This document shows positions 29,448 to 41,150 of a stretch of DNA of 64,000 bases, piece by piece. How positions within the stretch are numbered: the stretch's first letter is position 1; each line of letters begins with the position of its first letter. The stretch spans positions 62,001 through 126,000 of the forward strand of contig JAIXMG010000043.1 of NCBI GenBank assembly GCA_025201345.1. The letters run 5' to 3'. Origin of the DNA: Thamnidium elegans. Lineage: Eukaryota; Mucoromycota; Mucoromycetes; Mucorales; Mucoraceae. The translations under genes were made by a program, and so were the position numbers. The notes beneath the pieces were generated by a model. It searched no databases and was not told where the DNA came from. It saw only the letters and a program-made list of their open reading frames with translations.

Positions 29448-31323
29448 ATGGACCATCTACCGGCCGAAGTCTACTATTGTATTTTCCATTACCTCAATAG
29501 ACCAGATATCCGAACTTGCTCTTTTGTTTGTAAGCGATTGAATGTATTTGCACTTCAAGTATACAATAAAATGTTGATAATTGATAATTACAATATTCAA
29601 AAGGCAAAAAATCATTTAGCGAGTGACGATGTCAGTGAATACTTTAAAAATGGACGGGTTGTTCGAGAACTTATATTCACGAGCAGACGTAATGATGTAG
29701 GTATAATGGAATATTAACAAAATACACTATTTGAAATACCTGCTCCCTTTACTCAAATCGAGTTTTTATTATTACTCGAACATTTACCTAATATTGAAGT
29801 GGTCAGTCTTACAGGAAGTATCCACTATGCATCATACATTTCTTATTTACGCGAGGCCAGTTTACAGCATATCAAGACAATTACAGGGTTACAGCATCAA
29901 TCTTGCGATACCTATCAAAATTATCTTTTTACTTGTTTCAGATATTGTGGCACTCTAACAAGTCTCTGTTTGGAGTACACAAAAGATACCCAAGGTTATA
30001 TTTTTCACGGTGTGGGTATTATTGATATGCTAAATCAATTCAAAAATTTAAAACAGCTTGTATTTAATAATAAGTACGGTGACAACCAGATAATGTTTCA
30101 AATTCAAGGGCTTTGCCCTCAATTGATCGAATTAACCTATAATAGCGTATAATGATTCGCTTAAAGCTATACAGGAATCATTAGATCAGAATATTGAGTC
30201 TATTTCAAAATCAAACAAAAGTTTACAACACTTGAAGATTAGCTTGCCGTTATTATCAATTAATTATACGAAGTATCTTACAAGCTTTATAGAAGATGGA
30301 TTACGTACAGTAAATATTCAGGTTGCAATTACTGGGCTCTGTGATTGGATAGAGACAGTTAGAATGGAAAATGCTTTGAAACTTATGAGAAAACTAGGAC
30401 AATTGAATGATGTTAAAATATCCTTTTTACAATATGATAGAACCAGAAAAACATATATGATTAATGATTTAAAAGTGACTAAATGGTTTCAACTTGTTAA
30501 TGCTTTTAAAGGAAGTAAGAAAGCTTTTTGTGATGTTACATTTCGTGGATCTAGTTACTCGTAAGATCATTTCGAGTATAATTCGTTGGGCAAGAAATTA
30601 TCCTTGATTTATGGATTAGAAAATGCAGATGGTTTTGGAGATGGAAAGCCCTTACTACATTTTACTTTACCCGATAGATCTATTTCAAATATTGGGCCTT
30701 AAATCGTCAATCACTTGGAATTAAGCTTAAATGAACTGGTTGATGATGATGTTATATTGAGGTTTTTGAAATATGCATTAACGGATTGTATAAATCTTCA
30801 ATATCTTAAAGTGAAGCACTATTTATTGATTAAATGCTGTACGGAAGAACAGATTGGCGCACTTGGCGATATTCAAAACAACTTGAACATGGTACATTTT
30901 CTCTCTGGTCCACCAACCGACGACGTGCTTGACGTGATCTCTACGTATTTACCAGATATTGAAGTTTTGATTTTTGGAAGTGTTAAAAAATATAATGTGA
31001 TTATGGATTTAGCACCCTTTAAAAGTTTAAAACGGTGCTACTTTGTTATTCAACAATCTTCTACTAACAGCCATAAATCGATCTCTATAAATTTTAAATA
31101 CCCGGATGGAAAAGAGCGAGAGTATTATTATAATAGCAAAAGAAAAAAGTTTTCTGCCGCTCAGGATAAACGCAGCACTAGCTATTCTCGTCAACCTTTC
31201 TCTTTTTTATGTAATAAGGATGTTGAATTTACTGTATGCTTTGTTTCTATCTACGGTATTTTGAATTTTAATATTGATAAGTTACCAGACAGTTGTTATC
31301 ATATTCCCAAGTACTCTATGTAA
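29448..31323 (+). pseudogene. F-box-like protein copy 2, interrupted
   Basis: Starts with an F-box, MDHLPAEVYYCIFHYLNRPD...CSFVCKRLN, the Skp1-binding module of SCF ubiquitin ligases, followed by a leucine-rich C-terminal region (FKNLKQLVF, LCPQLIEL) typical of F-box/LRR-like proteins in this group. The frame is broken by TAA at 29715, TAA at 30150 with a frame change, TAA at 30562 and TAA near 30700. Some stops might be removed by introns (a GTAAGA donor at 30560 is possible), but no set of splice sites I found repairs all of them. It is the longest copy of the array and the best guide to the ancestral gene. Confidence 0.65.
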
Positions 31324-31813
31324 ATTAAGCGCTGTAATAAATATGCATATTTTTTCCTAACTGCCTTATTTTTTTTTAAAAAAATAAATATATAGTCTAA
31401 TAATACAACTATATTAAAAATTGAACCTTTTACGTTTCTGGTATAATAGTTGGGATACCAGAAAGTACTACCAGGCATTTGTGCTGCGGGAGGGTCAACT
31501 AAGCTCTTTGGAGGAGTGTATGAATAGTATCACATATGTTCCGAAAAAGTGTGATCATTAGGCTTGAATTATCTAAAATACCTAACATGAATTATGGTAG
31601 ATAATAGTTAAAAAAAAATTGGATAGAATAGCTCGTTTATCAAATTTTGAGGTATTTTTTATTAAATATAAATGACAGTAAATCATTTCTTTTGTATGTA
31701 TAGCCGTTCAAATAACGGATGCTAACAAAAAAAAGTATCACTTTTATAATTGAATATCACAGTTGTTAGATTCTCCAGCATCAACTTTAGTCCTAACAAT
31801 AATAAAATAAATT
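31324..31813. other. Spacer between F-box copies 2 and 3
   Basis: About 490 bp, AT-rich, with no coding signal. It should contain the duplicated promoter region of copy 3, but no strong similarity to the sequence before copy 2 was seen by eye. Confidence 0.45.
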
Positions 31814-32960
31814 ATGAGCGATCTACCGTCTGAAATCTATTATGGTATCTTTCATCATCTCAGTAGGGTAGAAATTTGATTTTCCTCTTTCATTTGTAGA
31901 CGATGGAATGATGCCGCAGTTCAAGTATACAATAAATAGTTGATAATTGATGGTTATAAAGTTGAATTTGCAAAAAAAAAAAAAAATTTAGCAAGTGACA
32001 ACGCTGAATATTTTAAAAATGGATACGTTGTTCGAAAATTGATATTCAAAAGCCAATATAGACATCTATTCGTCAAAAAGAACCAAATATGCTTTTGTTT
32101 TAGTGGAGCAGAGTTTTTGCTTTTGCTAAAGTATTTACGCAATATCGAAGAATTCAATTTGGCAGAAAACACCAACTTTACATACTATATTTCTTTTCTA
32201 ATTGATACAAATTTATACCATACCAAAAAAAAAAAAAAAAAAATACGTTTTCGCCGGTTGAACGTAATTATGGAATCTATAACCATTAGGGGTATCTTTC
32301 TACTTGTATCAGATTTCGTGGCACTTTAACAAATCTTTATTTTCGGCATATGGAACTTACGAGCGACTATTATTCTAATGGTGCGGATATTCTCAATATG
32401 CTAAGTCAATTCAAGAACTTAAAACAGCTCGTGTTTCGTAACGCGCGCTGTTCTGACTTGACCATGTTTCGAATTCAAGAACTTTGTCCTCAATTGACAG
32501 AGTTGACATTTAACAGCGGCTATACCAATTGATTACAACAAGTACCTTACACGCTATATTGAAGATGAATTACATACAGTAAATACTCATGTTACACGTA
32601 CTGGAATCAATGATTGGATAGAAGAAGTTGGAATGGAAGATGCTTTGAAGCTTATGAAAAAATTAAGACAGCTAAATGATGTTTGCATTTTATTTTTACA
32701 ACATCAAAGACCCGAAAGAGAAAATTTAGCGAATGAATTAGAAATGACGAACTGGTTTCAACTCACCAGCACATTTAAAGGAGATAAAAAGGCTCCATGT
32801 AATACGAGTAACCGTATGTAACATTTGCATGATTAATAATACAATTGTTTCAACGCCAGAATCGTTAAAAAGTGGATATGATGCGAGACTCTTAAAAGTA
32901 CCGACTAGTAAATAATACATATATCGCCTTTTGTAGAACAGGTTTTGACGTGCATATTTA
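31814..32960 (+). pseudogene. F-box-like protein copy 3, interrupted
   Basis: Begins MSDLPSEIYYGIFHHLSRVE, then TGA and TAG stops fall within the F-box region in an otherwise matching frame (SSFICRRWNDAAVQVYNK). Downstream blocks repeat those of copy 2: EYFKNGYVVRKLIF, EFLLLLKYLRNIEEF, LSQFKNLKQLVFRN, DALKLMKKLRQLND, WFQLTSTFKGDKKAPC. It has several frame changes and an A-run insertion, and the C-terminal third is absent. Confidence 0.65.
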
Positions 32961-33157
32961 TATTAAAAAAGTTGATAAAAAATGCCACTATTTTGATTAC
33001 ACGGCATACATGAAAAAGACTGGAGGGAAAATAATTTAGCTTCGTTTTTAAACTACTGGAACGATTTTTTTTTCTTTAAATAAAGAAAAAATAAAAATGT
33101 GATACATTTTTTCTTCCCTTTTACTTTTCTTAAAAAAAAAAAAAAAAAAAAAAAAAT

Positions 33158-36100
33158 ATGCATCGAATATTAAGTTTTTCGTACAAAAGTGCTATTAGTT
33201 TACTAAACACGCTTGTGATAAAAACAACGCGACAATCAGCAAAAAATCCTATTGAAATGATGGTTTCTAGTCTTATTTTAGGGTCCGTCACTTATGTGTA
33301 TTTATTCAATCTAGCAAAATCATCTGAATTACTTGCTAGCGCAACTTATCCATCTTCTGCACGCGCTACTGTTTTATATGCTTCAGCCAGAGACACTTCC
33401 TTTTCTCCCACCTTGGAGTACACAACACTTATACCGCCCATAACTCATCTTGGATTAAAACAGCTTGCAATATCTCAAGTCAACGGACTCTCGAAACAAG
33501 GTTTAATCAATATACTCCAATTTCAAGACTATGTTGAATCAGACCTTCATTTCTCCGATGGTAGATTGTCGAATGCCTGGACTTATCGAGATAACTTGTG
33601 TTACAAAACAAAAAACAAGTGCTTTATGCAATCCCCACTAGATAATTGGAACTATGACATCAATCAGTTACAAAAGGATCAGAATCCCCTTTCAAAGTTA
33701 GATTTTTATCAACAAAATAAAATAGTGCTTTCGTTTTTATTTGATTTAAACGATGGTCAGCATGTACAAGCTGCTGCCCTATGGGAACAAAAAGTAATGT
33801 CCTTATCTTTGGATAAATTGGTACCTCTTACAAAACATCATAATTACGAAAGAACAAGTACAATATTATGGTTAGCTAGAGTTATTAAAAATATTTCCAA
33901 AGATATGACTGAAAGAATGAACGTAAGTGTGTGTTTTATATAAAGTTAAGAACACCTATATAAATCCCCTTTCTTCTATCCTTTTCGTTTATAGAACGCT
34001 TCCAAAATAGATTTAATAGTGATATCTACGGGCTACGTATTAATGGCTTCCACTTTTTTATCATTATATATCAGGATGCATAAATTAGGATCAAAATATA
34101 CTTTGGGTAGGTTTATTAGTGTAACTCAAAAATTTAAAACGCCCACTTTTTCACCGGTAAAAAAAAAAAAGTATAAAACAAACAACTAATATAACCATTT
34201 TTTGAATTTTTTTTTTGTAACTTGCAGCAACAACGATTTTTATGTCTGGTTTCTTTTCATTCATGTTATCTTTAGCTACGGTATATAAACTAGGTTCTCC
34301 TGTGAACCCTATACTTTTAAGGTACTTTTATTATTATTATCACTAGGAACTTTTTTTTTATTGTGTATTTATTTGTTTGTTTTTATTTATTTATTTAGTG
34401 AAGCGACACCTTTCTTAATTGTAACTATAGGTTTTGAGCGCCCTTATAAACTTACAAAATGTATCTTTGAAGAAAACAGTAAATATACAACAGATCGAAC
34501 AACAAATAACGTACATCACGTTATTTCCAACGCTGTGAGATTAATCGCTCCTAGTTTAATACGAGATGGATTTTTAGAAATTCTTGTCTTTATGTTTGGC
34601 GCTAAATCAACTTTACCTGGGTTACGAGAATTTTGTCTAATGAGTGCTATTTTAATTGCATACGACATGGTACTAATGTTTACTTGGTACATCTCTGTCT
34701 TGTCTTTAAAACTAGAGGTACACTTTTTTTTTTTTTTTTTTTTTACATTCGTAATTTTTAAACAAGTATTTCTCTATTGTAATGATAGTTACGCAAAATA
34801 CAAGAAACAACTATTATTCGTGTGACAAACAGCCCGTCTACATCTACTCCTTTAACAACTGTAAGAGAATCGGTTAGAAATAGTAGTAAAAAGCCTACTA
34901 TTATTAAAACAAAATTACTTTTGGTAAAGTAAATTACTACACTATCAATAATAACAGAAAACTAATAGTACAGAGTAGATTATAGGATTCCTTATTATGC
35001 ATGTATTCGAATTTTGTTCTACATTATCCTTCTCGAGCTCTGAAACCAACTTACACCCAAAATCAGCCATGACTACCAGCTCTACTATGGAACCCATCCT
35101 GACTTCTATTTTACACCACCATCGTCAATCAGTCAATGGAACCGCATCTCTATTATTAAGAGCGTCTTTACCATTATATTTTCAAATTTTAAAAGCACAG
35201 CCGTCTTATGTGGTCTTGTGGCCTCCATCTATTACCGGTTTACTAGCAAAACTATATACCACTTACACAATATATGCACAAGACCCAGTTATTAGTAAAT
35301 GGGTCATAGCTATCCTAATGGCCTCTGTACTCTTAAACACTTACTTGTTCGAAATAGCCAAACATGCCAAACCACACCAAATCATTCAAACCATTTTAAC
35401 CGACCAAACAGTACCGAAAAAACAACATCGTAAAAAGGGAAAGGGAAAGGGAAAAGGAACAATTATAAGGACATTAGACAATTGCTTAGAGATATTACAT
35501 AGCTCAGAGATGGGAGCACCGGCCCTAGCAGATGAAGAAGTGATTAGTTTAGTACAACACGGTCATATCGCACCTTACTCACTGGACAAGGTTATTGGTG
35601 ATTTTGAAAGAGCGGCGCGTATTCGAAAGAAAATAATTTCTAAGGACTCAGTAACACAAACTTTAGAAGCTAGTGCATTACCTGTATCTGGATACGACTA
35701 TGCCAAAGTACTCGGCGCATGCTGTGAAAATGTGATTGGGTATATGCCGATTCCAATAGGAGTAGCAGGACCTATGCTTATTGATGGATCAAAGACGCAT
35801 ATTCCGATGGCAACAACCGAAGGTTGTCTGATAGCGTCTGTGTCACGCGACTGTAAAGCAGCCAATGGGGGAGGAGGAGCTACCACTGTTATAACTGCAG
35901 ACAGTATGACACGAGGCCCTTGCGTCGAGTTTCCCAACATAACTCAAGCTGGCCAATGTAAACAGTGGATGGAAACTCAAGGTCTGGACAAGGTCACACA
36001 AGCTTTTAACTCCACTTCTAGGTTTTCACGTATCAAGAACCTGCAAATAGCGGTTGCGGGAAAGTTATTATATATCCGATTTTCAACCGCCACAGGCGAC

Positions 36101-36805
36101 GCCATGGGTATGAACATGATTTCAAAAGGATGTGAAAAGGCGCTAGCAACAATTGCAGAACAATTTCCCGGTATGCAAATTGTTTCTCTCTCCGGTAATT
36201 GCTGTACAGATAAAAAACCTGCTGCTATAAATTGGATAGAGGGACGAGGAAAGTCCGTGGTAACAGAGGCCGTGATTTCAAGAGAAATAGTGGAAAAGGT
36301 ACTAAAAACCTCTATTGAGGCACTTGTAGAATTAAACCTCTCCAAGGATTTAATTGGATATGCTATAGCTGGATCAGTAGGAGGTTTTAACGCACATGCA
36401 GCCAATATATTGGCAGCAGTCTATATTGCTGCCGATCAAGACCCAGCACAAAATGTAGAAAGTTCAAATTGTATCACATTGATGAAATGTATTAATAATG
36501 GCCGCGACTTGCATATATCGTGTAGTATACCGAGTATAGAGGTAGGAACAATGGGTGGGGGTACTATTCTTCCACCACAACAAGCTATGCTGGACATACT
36601 TGGTGTTTGTGGCCCTCATATTACGCATCCTGGAAAAAACGCTCAACGACTTGCGAGAATTATATGTGCCACTGTCATGGCCGGTGAATTATCTTTATGT
36701 TCTGCTTTGGCAGCAGGACATTCAATTCAAGCTCATATGGAACACAATCGAACATCTACATTACCAGAATCCAGTAAAGATACAGTTTCAGCTGCAAAGA
36801 ATTAA
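33158..36805 (+). CDS. hmgR: 3-hydroxy-3-methylglutaryl-CoA reductase (6 exons, about 1083 aa)
   Basis: Reduces HMG-CoA to mevalonate with two NADPH, the committed step to sterols, carotenoids and other isoprenoids, in the ER membrane. Exons 33158-33922, 33995-34106, 34228-34321, 34399-34717, 34789-34923 and 34979-36805 give 1084 codons including the stop. The N-terminal part has membrane segments and a sterol-sensing region (STGYVLMASTFLSLYIRMHK through IVTIGFERPYKLT). The catalytic domain keeps the active-site Glu of TTEGC (about 755), Lys of DKKPAAINW (about 887), Asp of QDPAQNV (about 962) and His of HMEHNRT (about 1061). The last acceptor, GTAG|ATTATAGG, was chosen because it gives the continuous segment LLLIIGFLIMHVFEF. 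Oddities: the usual RGCKA is RDCKA, INAGGG is ANGGGG, and a Lys/Gly repeat (KGKGKGKG) lies in the linker. It may be one of several paralogues, which Mucorales are known to have. Confidence 0.95.
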
Positions 36806-36968
36806 AACCTCCTTATCATACCTTTTTTTCCGCTTTGTTAAGACACTAGAGTATTTATGTATATATTTTTTTGCATATGTGTTTTATTTTATTTTAGCAT
36901 ATTTAATTTCATATTAAATAAAAAAAAAAGAAAAAAAAGAAAAAAGAATTAGAATGCAAAAAAGAGAT

Positions 36969-38039
36969 TTAGAGTTTACAAATATACTCTCTAAACATTT
37001 TTAAAATGCCTCTTCTCCATTGATCCTTACAAGCTTTATCTACACGGCCAATATCAGCACCAATAGCATTCCAATCAAACGTAGCCATAATATCTAGAGT
37101 CTTGTGTCTTACAATTGCTTCAAACAACTCTCGTTTTTCTTTTGTTGTCCATCGAGGCTTTTCCGAATGTCTACTTCTTTTACTTTCCGAGACTACCTTC
37201 TTAGGTCGCGTAGGTTTATATACACTTCCATCATCCTTATCATCCTCATCAATCTCATCAATATCGTCGCTTTCAGTTTCCATATATTGTGTCTCTACAC
37301 TATCCGTGTTACTTTGGTTTTCCTGTTCTCTAAGTTCGTTTTCAAACTCTGGGGGATACTGCTGTTTTAAATCATTAAAGAAAGAATCCGGTTCATTTTG
37401 ATACGTGTAGTTTCGATGATCCTGTAAAGAAGGCGGAACATTTGATAAACCATGTGTAGATTTTTGAAGCTTACTGTGCTGTTTCAGTAACTTGAGCGAA
37501 ATAACTGAACTTTTTCTCTGATAAGGATGCGTAGCTATAGCACGGGCATGTCTGTCGGAAACACTTCCACGTGGTGATAAAATATTGGTACTACGTCTTT
37601 GGTGGTGTGATAAGGGGAACTGGGCAATCATATCCTTTATAGGCGGCAGCGTGACTTTTTGCTGACTTTGTTGAGGATAATAAATGAGCTGATTTGACGG
37701 TCTGCGGTTTACACAATTAAAATCTTGGTAGTACGCCTGTGTAGCATGCTCATTTTCTGAAGGGGATTTCATAGATTGTGAACTGACATATGATAGATTG
37801 GGAACTCTATTAATTTCCTGATTAAATCGGGGATCGATTGATGATTCTAAAGGTGGAGACATACAGTAATTTGATTGAAGTACGAGATTAGGCTTCGTGT
37901 TTGGGTGTAACTCGGGGGTGGTTAATATAGAATTGGAATCCGATTGAGGGCTTTTATTTCCACCGGAGTCACAGTCGCGAAGAGCTAATAGACCCTGAAT
38001 TGCAGAGTTTTCTTGACTTTCTGTAGTAAATTCTGACAT
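36969..38039 (-). CDS. Myb/SANT-domain protein (356 aa)
   Basis: A single frame from ATG 38039 to a stop at 36969. Most of the protein is polar and disordered, with an acidic stretch at about residues 250-272 (ESDDIDEIDEDDKDDG). The C-terminal 60 residues form a Myb/SANT-like helix-turn-helix, KPRWTTKEKRELFEAI...FDWNAIGADIGR...ACKDQWRRG, with the spaced tryptophans of such repeats (the last two spaced W..W). One repeat at the very C-terminus suggests a DNA-binding or chromatin regulator; the target is unknown. It is convergent with hmgR (163 bp apart). Confidence 0.8.
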   Translation of the reverse strand: MSEFTTESQENSAIQGLLALRDCDSGGNKSPQSDSNSILTTPELHPNTKPNLVLQSNYCMSPPLESSIDPRFNQEINRVPNLSYVSSQSMKSPSENEHATQAYYQDFNCVNRRPSNQLIYYPQQSQQKVTLPPIKDMIAQFPLSHHQRRSTNILSPRGSVSDRHARAIATHPYQRKSSVISLKLLKQHSKLQKSTHGLSNVPPSLQDHRNYTYQNEPDSFFNDLKQQYPPEFENELREQENQSNTDSVETQYMETESDDIDEIDEDDKDDGSVYKPTRPKKVVSESKRSRHSEKPRWTTKEKRELFEAIVRHKTLDIMATFDWNAIGADIGRVDKACKDQWRRGILKMFREYICKL

Positions 38040-38516
38040 GAGTTTAATAAAAAAAAAAGAAAAAAAAAAGTTAAGAGTTTTATTCTTTTTTTATAGCCAT
38101 ATTTATATTGAAATGCATATTCCTTGACATAAAAGACAAAGGAGTAAATAATAACAACGGGATAAAAAGAGGTCAATTAGAAAAAAGCTCATTGTTGATA
38201 TAATTGAAATGTAAGGGTAGCTCATCTTCTATATAAACTTGAATGAACCAGTTAAAAAAAAAAAAAAAAAAAAAGAAGATATCTGATATTAAAAGCGATA
38301 ACGTCTTTTTTTTACATATGAATAGACAATGAAAGTCAAAAAAAAATTGATGGCTGAAATCTATACTCGATTTATGCAAGTAATAACAGTACATAAATTA
38401 ATCAGGCTGTAAATATTTTTATTATTTAGCAATATCATTATATTCATCTAATTTAGGGGGTACTTTTTTTTCCATAATAAGTGCAAGTTGTATGCATAGA
38501 CCAGTATTCATTTTTT
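38040..38516. other. Intergenic region between Myb-like and transporter genes
   Basis: About 480 bp separate two minus-strand genes in tandem. It holds the promoter of the Myb-like gene, including A/T homopolymers (for example an A run at 38253-38272). No gene was found. Confidence 0.5.
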
Positions 38517-40186
38517 TTATGCGGTTTCCGCGTTTGTCAAACGACTAATATTAAAAGTTAGACAAACAGTCATGACAAAGATTCCATACAATGCAAGTAA
38601 GACAGCAATTATCTTTCCAGGTTTCCATGGATCATTCTCATGGATTTTATAATAAAACAATCCGGGCAATATAAATGAAATTGTAGTCGATCCAGTAGCT
38701 CCAACAAAGGACAATACCTAATTACATAAACTGTTAGGGTATACGGGACCGATATATCATATAATAAACAATAAAATTACCAAATCCAATTGTGTTACAG
38801 TGATAGCTGCAACATAACTGAGTATTAAAATAGTGGTTGTCATGGCAAAATATTTAAATGGAGAAGGTGGAGGAGGAACTTTAAACCCTCTGGAATTAGG
38901 TGATCCCCATGCCAACACTTTATCAAGAGAAGCTCTACATGGATGTGCTTGCAAAGGGTAACTAAATATAACAAGAATAACGATAGCAAGACGTCCACCT
39001 GCTACGAAAAAACTTGGCGGGTCTTATATATTGATCATGATATTACTAATTGTGAATACAATAAAAAAAAAGGGCGCTACTTACATTCCATAATCAAGTT
39101 ACCTCGAACATCTTTGCCGAAACTCAAGTAACCAAATATAGCAATTCCTTCATATATAAAAGCAGAACTACCAATAGAAGTAGTAATTACTTTTGTAATA
39201 GATTCTTTACTGTTATCTTTTAATTCATTATAAACTGAAAAGATCTGCATTGTATAAAATTATTAATATAAATCCCAAAATTAAAAAAAAAATACTTCAA
39301 CTTACATTTTGGTGACACGTAAAAGCAAATACAAACACAGGCAAATGACCTAATATACTTGTTGAAAAACTAGCTATTTCAATCGCATCGATGGGAGGAG
39401 GAGGATAATTTGGAGAATAATAATGATATACAACGATAACACAAAGGTATATAACAGCAACTAGAGATATTAAACTAGTGTATTTAAGAGAGTCCAGCTT
39501 TCTTAAGAAACTTAAAGGTAATACAAGCGTAATCATAAATACTGTAATCCAGAAACGTCTATCCGTTAAGAAATATGCTAACTGCTGATCGTTATTTGAT
39601 AAGGAACTAATAACTTGTGGCATTAAATCACCAATAATGATTAAATACGAAACTGCTACTCCAAAGCATTTGATAGCAATAGCCAAGTCAAATAATACTG
39701 CTACTTTGGGCCATGTAAGTTTTGATATAGCAAAGAATGAAGCATTTCGGCCTTCTATTCGTGATGCACAACTAGACAAAAAATATAATCCTGTTCCAGA
39801 AGCTAGTGCTGAGAATAAAATCAATATAATACCAGGTAAAATACCAACGGAAGCCATAGCGGAAGGCTATATATTTATATATAAAAAATGCACGGTTAGT
39901 TATTATTTCTATATCACAACTGCTTACATACCATAGCTAGCATACCTGTTCCCAAGATGGTATTTGCCAAGTTAATCACACAACTACCTGGTGTAGCCGT
40001 CGCATGTTGTTGCTCGTATTCTTCACGGACATTAATCGTCGTAATAAGTGATTGAGCTTCCAGGTTTTGGTTTGGAGGTGGTAATAAGTTTAAAGTGGAA
40101 GGAGAATGGTCTAAACGATATTCATCAGTGCTCATCTTGAGCGATGAAGTTCCATCGTCATCGATAGGATGATATTTGGCCACCAT
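38517..40186 (-). CDS. Vacuolar-type amino-acid transporter, AVT/SLC38 family (5 exons, 464 aa)
   Basis: Exons 40186-39932, 39866-39306, 39244-39085, 38998-38781 and 38717-38517 join to 465 codons including the stop. After a polar 65-residue N-terminus come about 11 hydrophobic segments. The signature GSCVINLANTILGTGMLAMP lies in the first, and FVFAFTCHQNIFSVYNEL, SFGKDVRGNLIM, HPCRASLDKVL and DLVLSFVGATGSTTISFILPG follow, all conserved in the AAAP (amino acid/auxin permease) family members AVT5-7 and animal SLC38. It should move neutral or basic amino acids across the vacuolar membrane, probably as a proton antiporter or exporter; substrate cannot be read from sequence. Each splice junction preserves the family alignment. 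Confidence 0.9.
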
Positions 40187-40935
40187 ATTTTAAGAAAAAA
40201 ATGAATATTTTAGCCAAGAGGAATTACAAAACGCCGTAAAAGGCAGCAAGCGATCAAAATATTTTCTCTTTATTTTAAAAAGCGCTTATTTTTTTTCTTT
40301 AACTTGTTTTTTTCTCCGAGATCGTCTGTTAATAAATATCATATATAGATATATTTAGGAGTGTAAATATAACGCTAGTGGTACGTAACGTTAAGCAATG
40401 AAAAAAAAAGAAGGAGGAGGAGCCTAAAGGAAATAAAGATAAACAGGATACGAGAATTAGTAATAAATATGATAATATACTATGAGTCAGCAATATAGTG
40501 ATACTTGAAAAGTGATAAGATAATAAATTAAATGCTCACTTTCATATGATGAAAAAGGGTAAACTTCTATTTCCCCATTTTTATCCAAAAATAGTATTAA
40601 ACTGTAGCACAAGCATATGAAAGCCATATATTTCATTTCTAGTAAATAGATCCAAATGTCATGTCATAATTAATCGAAACAATTTTTAATATTATACCAT
40701 GTGCTATTATTATCCATCATACATCTTCATTATTCTTTTCCTTTTTTTTTATAACGTGGTATGGACGTTTTTTGACGTTTCAAAAAAAAAAAAAATAGTC
40801 CCTGTTACCATGGATACAACGCACGTTACAAGTATAAAATTCGTGTAACATTTAATAAAAAATATAGAAATAATATAAAAAGGTGAGGAAAATACATGAC
40901 ACTTGTCTTTTTTTACTTTAATATTATTCGCAAAC
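40187..40935. other. Intergenic region between divergent genes
   Basis: About 750 bp that must hold the promoters of the transporter (minus) and the zinc-knuckle microgene (plus). It is AT-rich, with short homopolymers and a purine-rich tract near 40400-40440. No gene was found. Confidence 0.5.
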
Positions 40936-41150
40936 ATGCCTTGTTACACTTCTTCAAAAGCTACTACCGAAATCTCTAAAAATGAACCAAAAATCGAATT
41001 AGTTCAACACCATAATGGAACCGGCAAGAACTGTCTTATATGTGGTTCTTTTGTACATATGACAAGAGTAAGTTATATATACATTCTATTAAAAAAAAAC
41101 CATTAAATATTAATTACCATTTACTTCAGAACTGTCCTGTTTCTCCTTAG
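40936..41150 (+). CDS. 50-residue CCHC zinc-knuckle protein (2 exons)
   Basis: Exons 40936-41067 and 41130-41150 are joined by a consensus GTAAGT donor and a TTACTTCAG acceptor to give 50 codons and a TAG stop. The C-terminus reads CLICGSFVHMTRNC, a perfect CX2CX4HX4C zinc knuckle whose last cysteine is supplied only by the second exon. Such knuckles bind single-stranded RNA or DNA in Gag, CNBP and splicing factors. The rest (MPCYTSSKATTEISKNEPK) is polar. No retroelement sequence surrounds it. The splice that completes the finger argues for a real gene, but expression is unproven. Confidence 0.55.
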
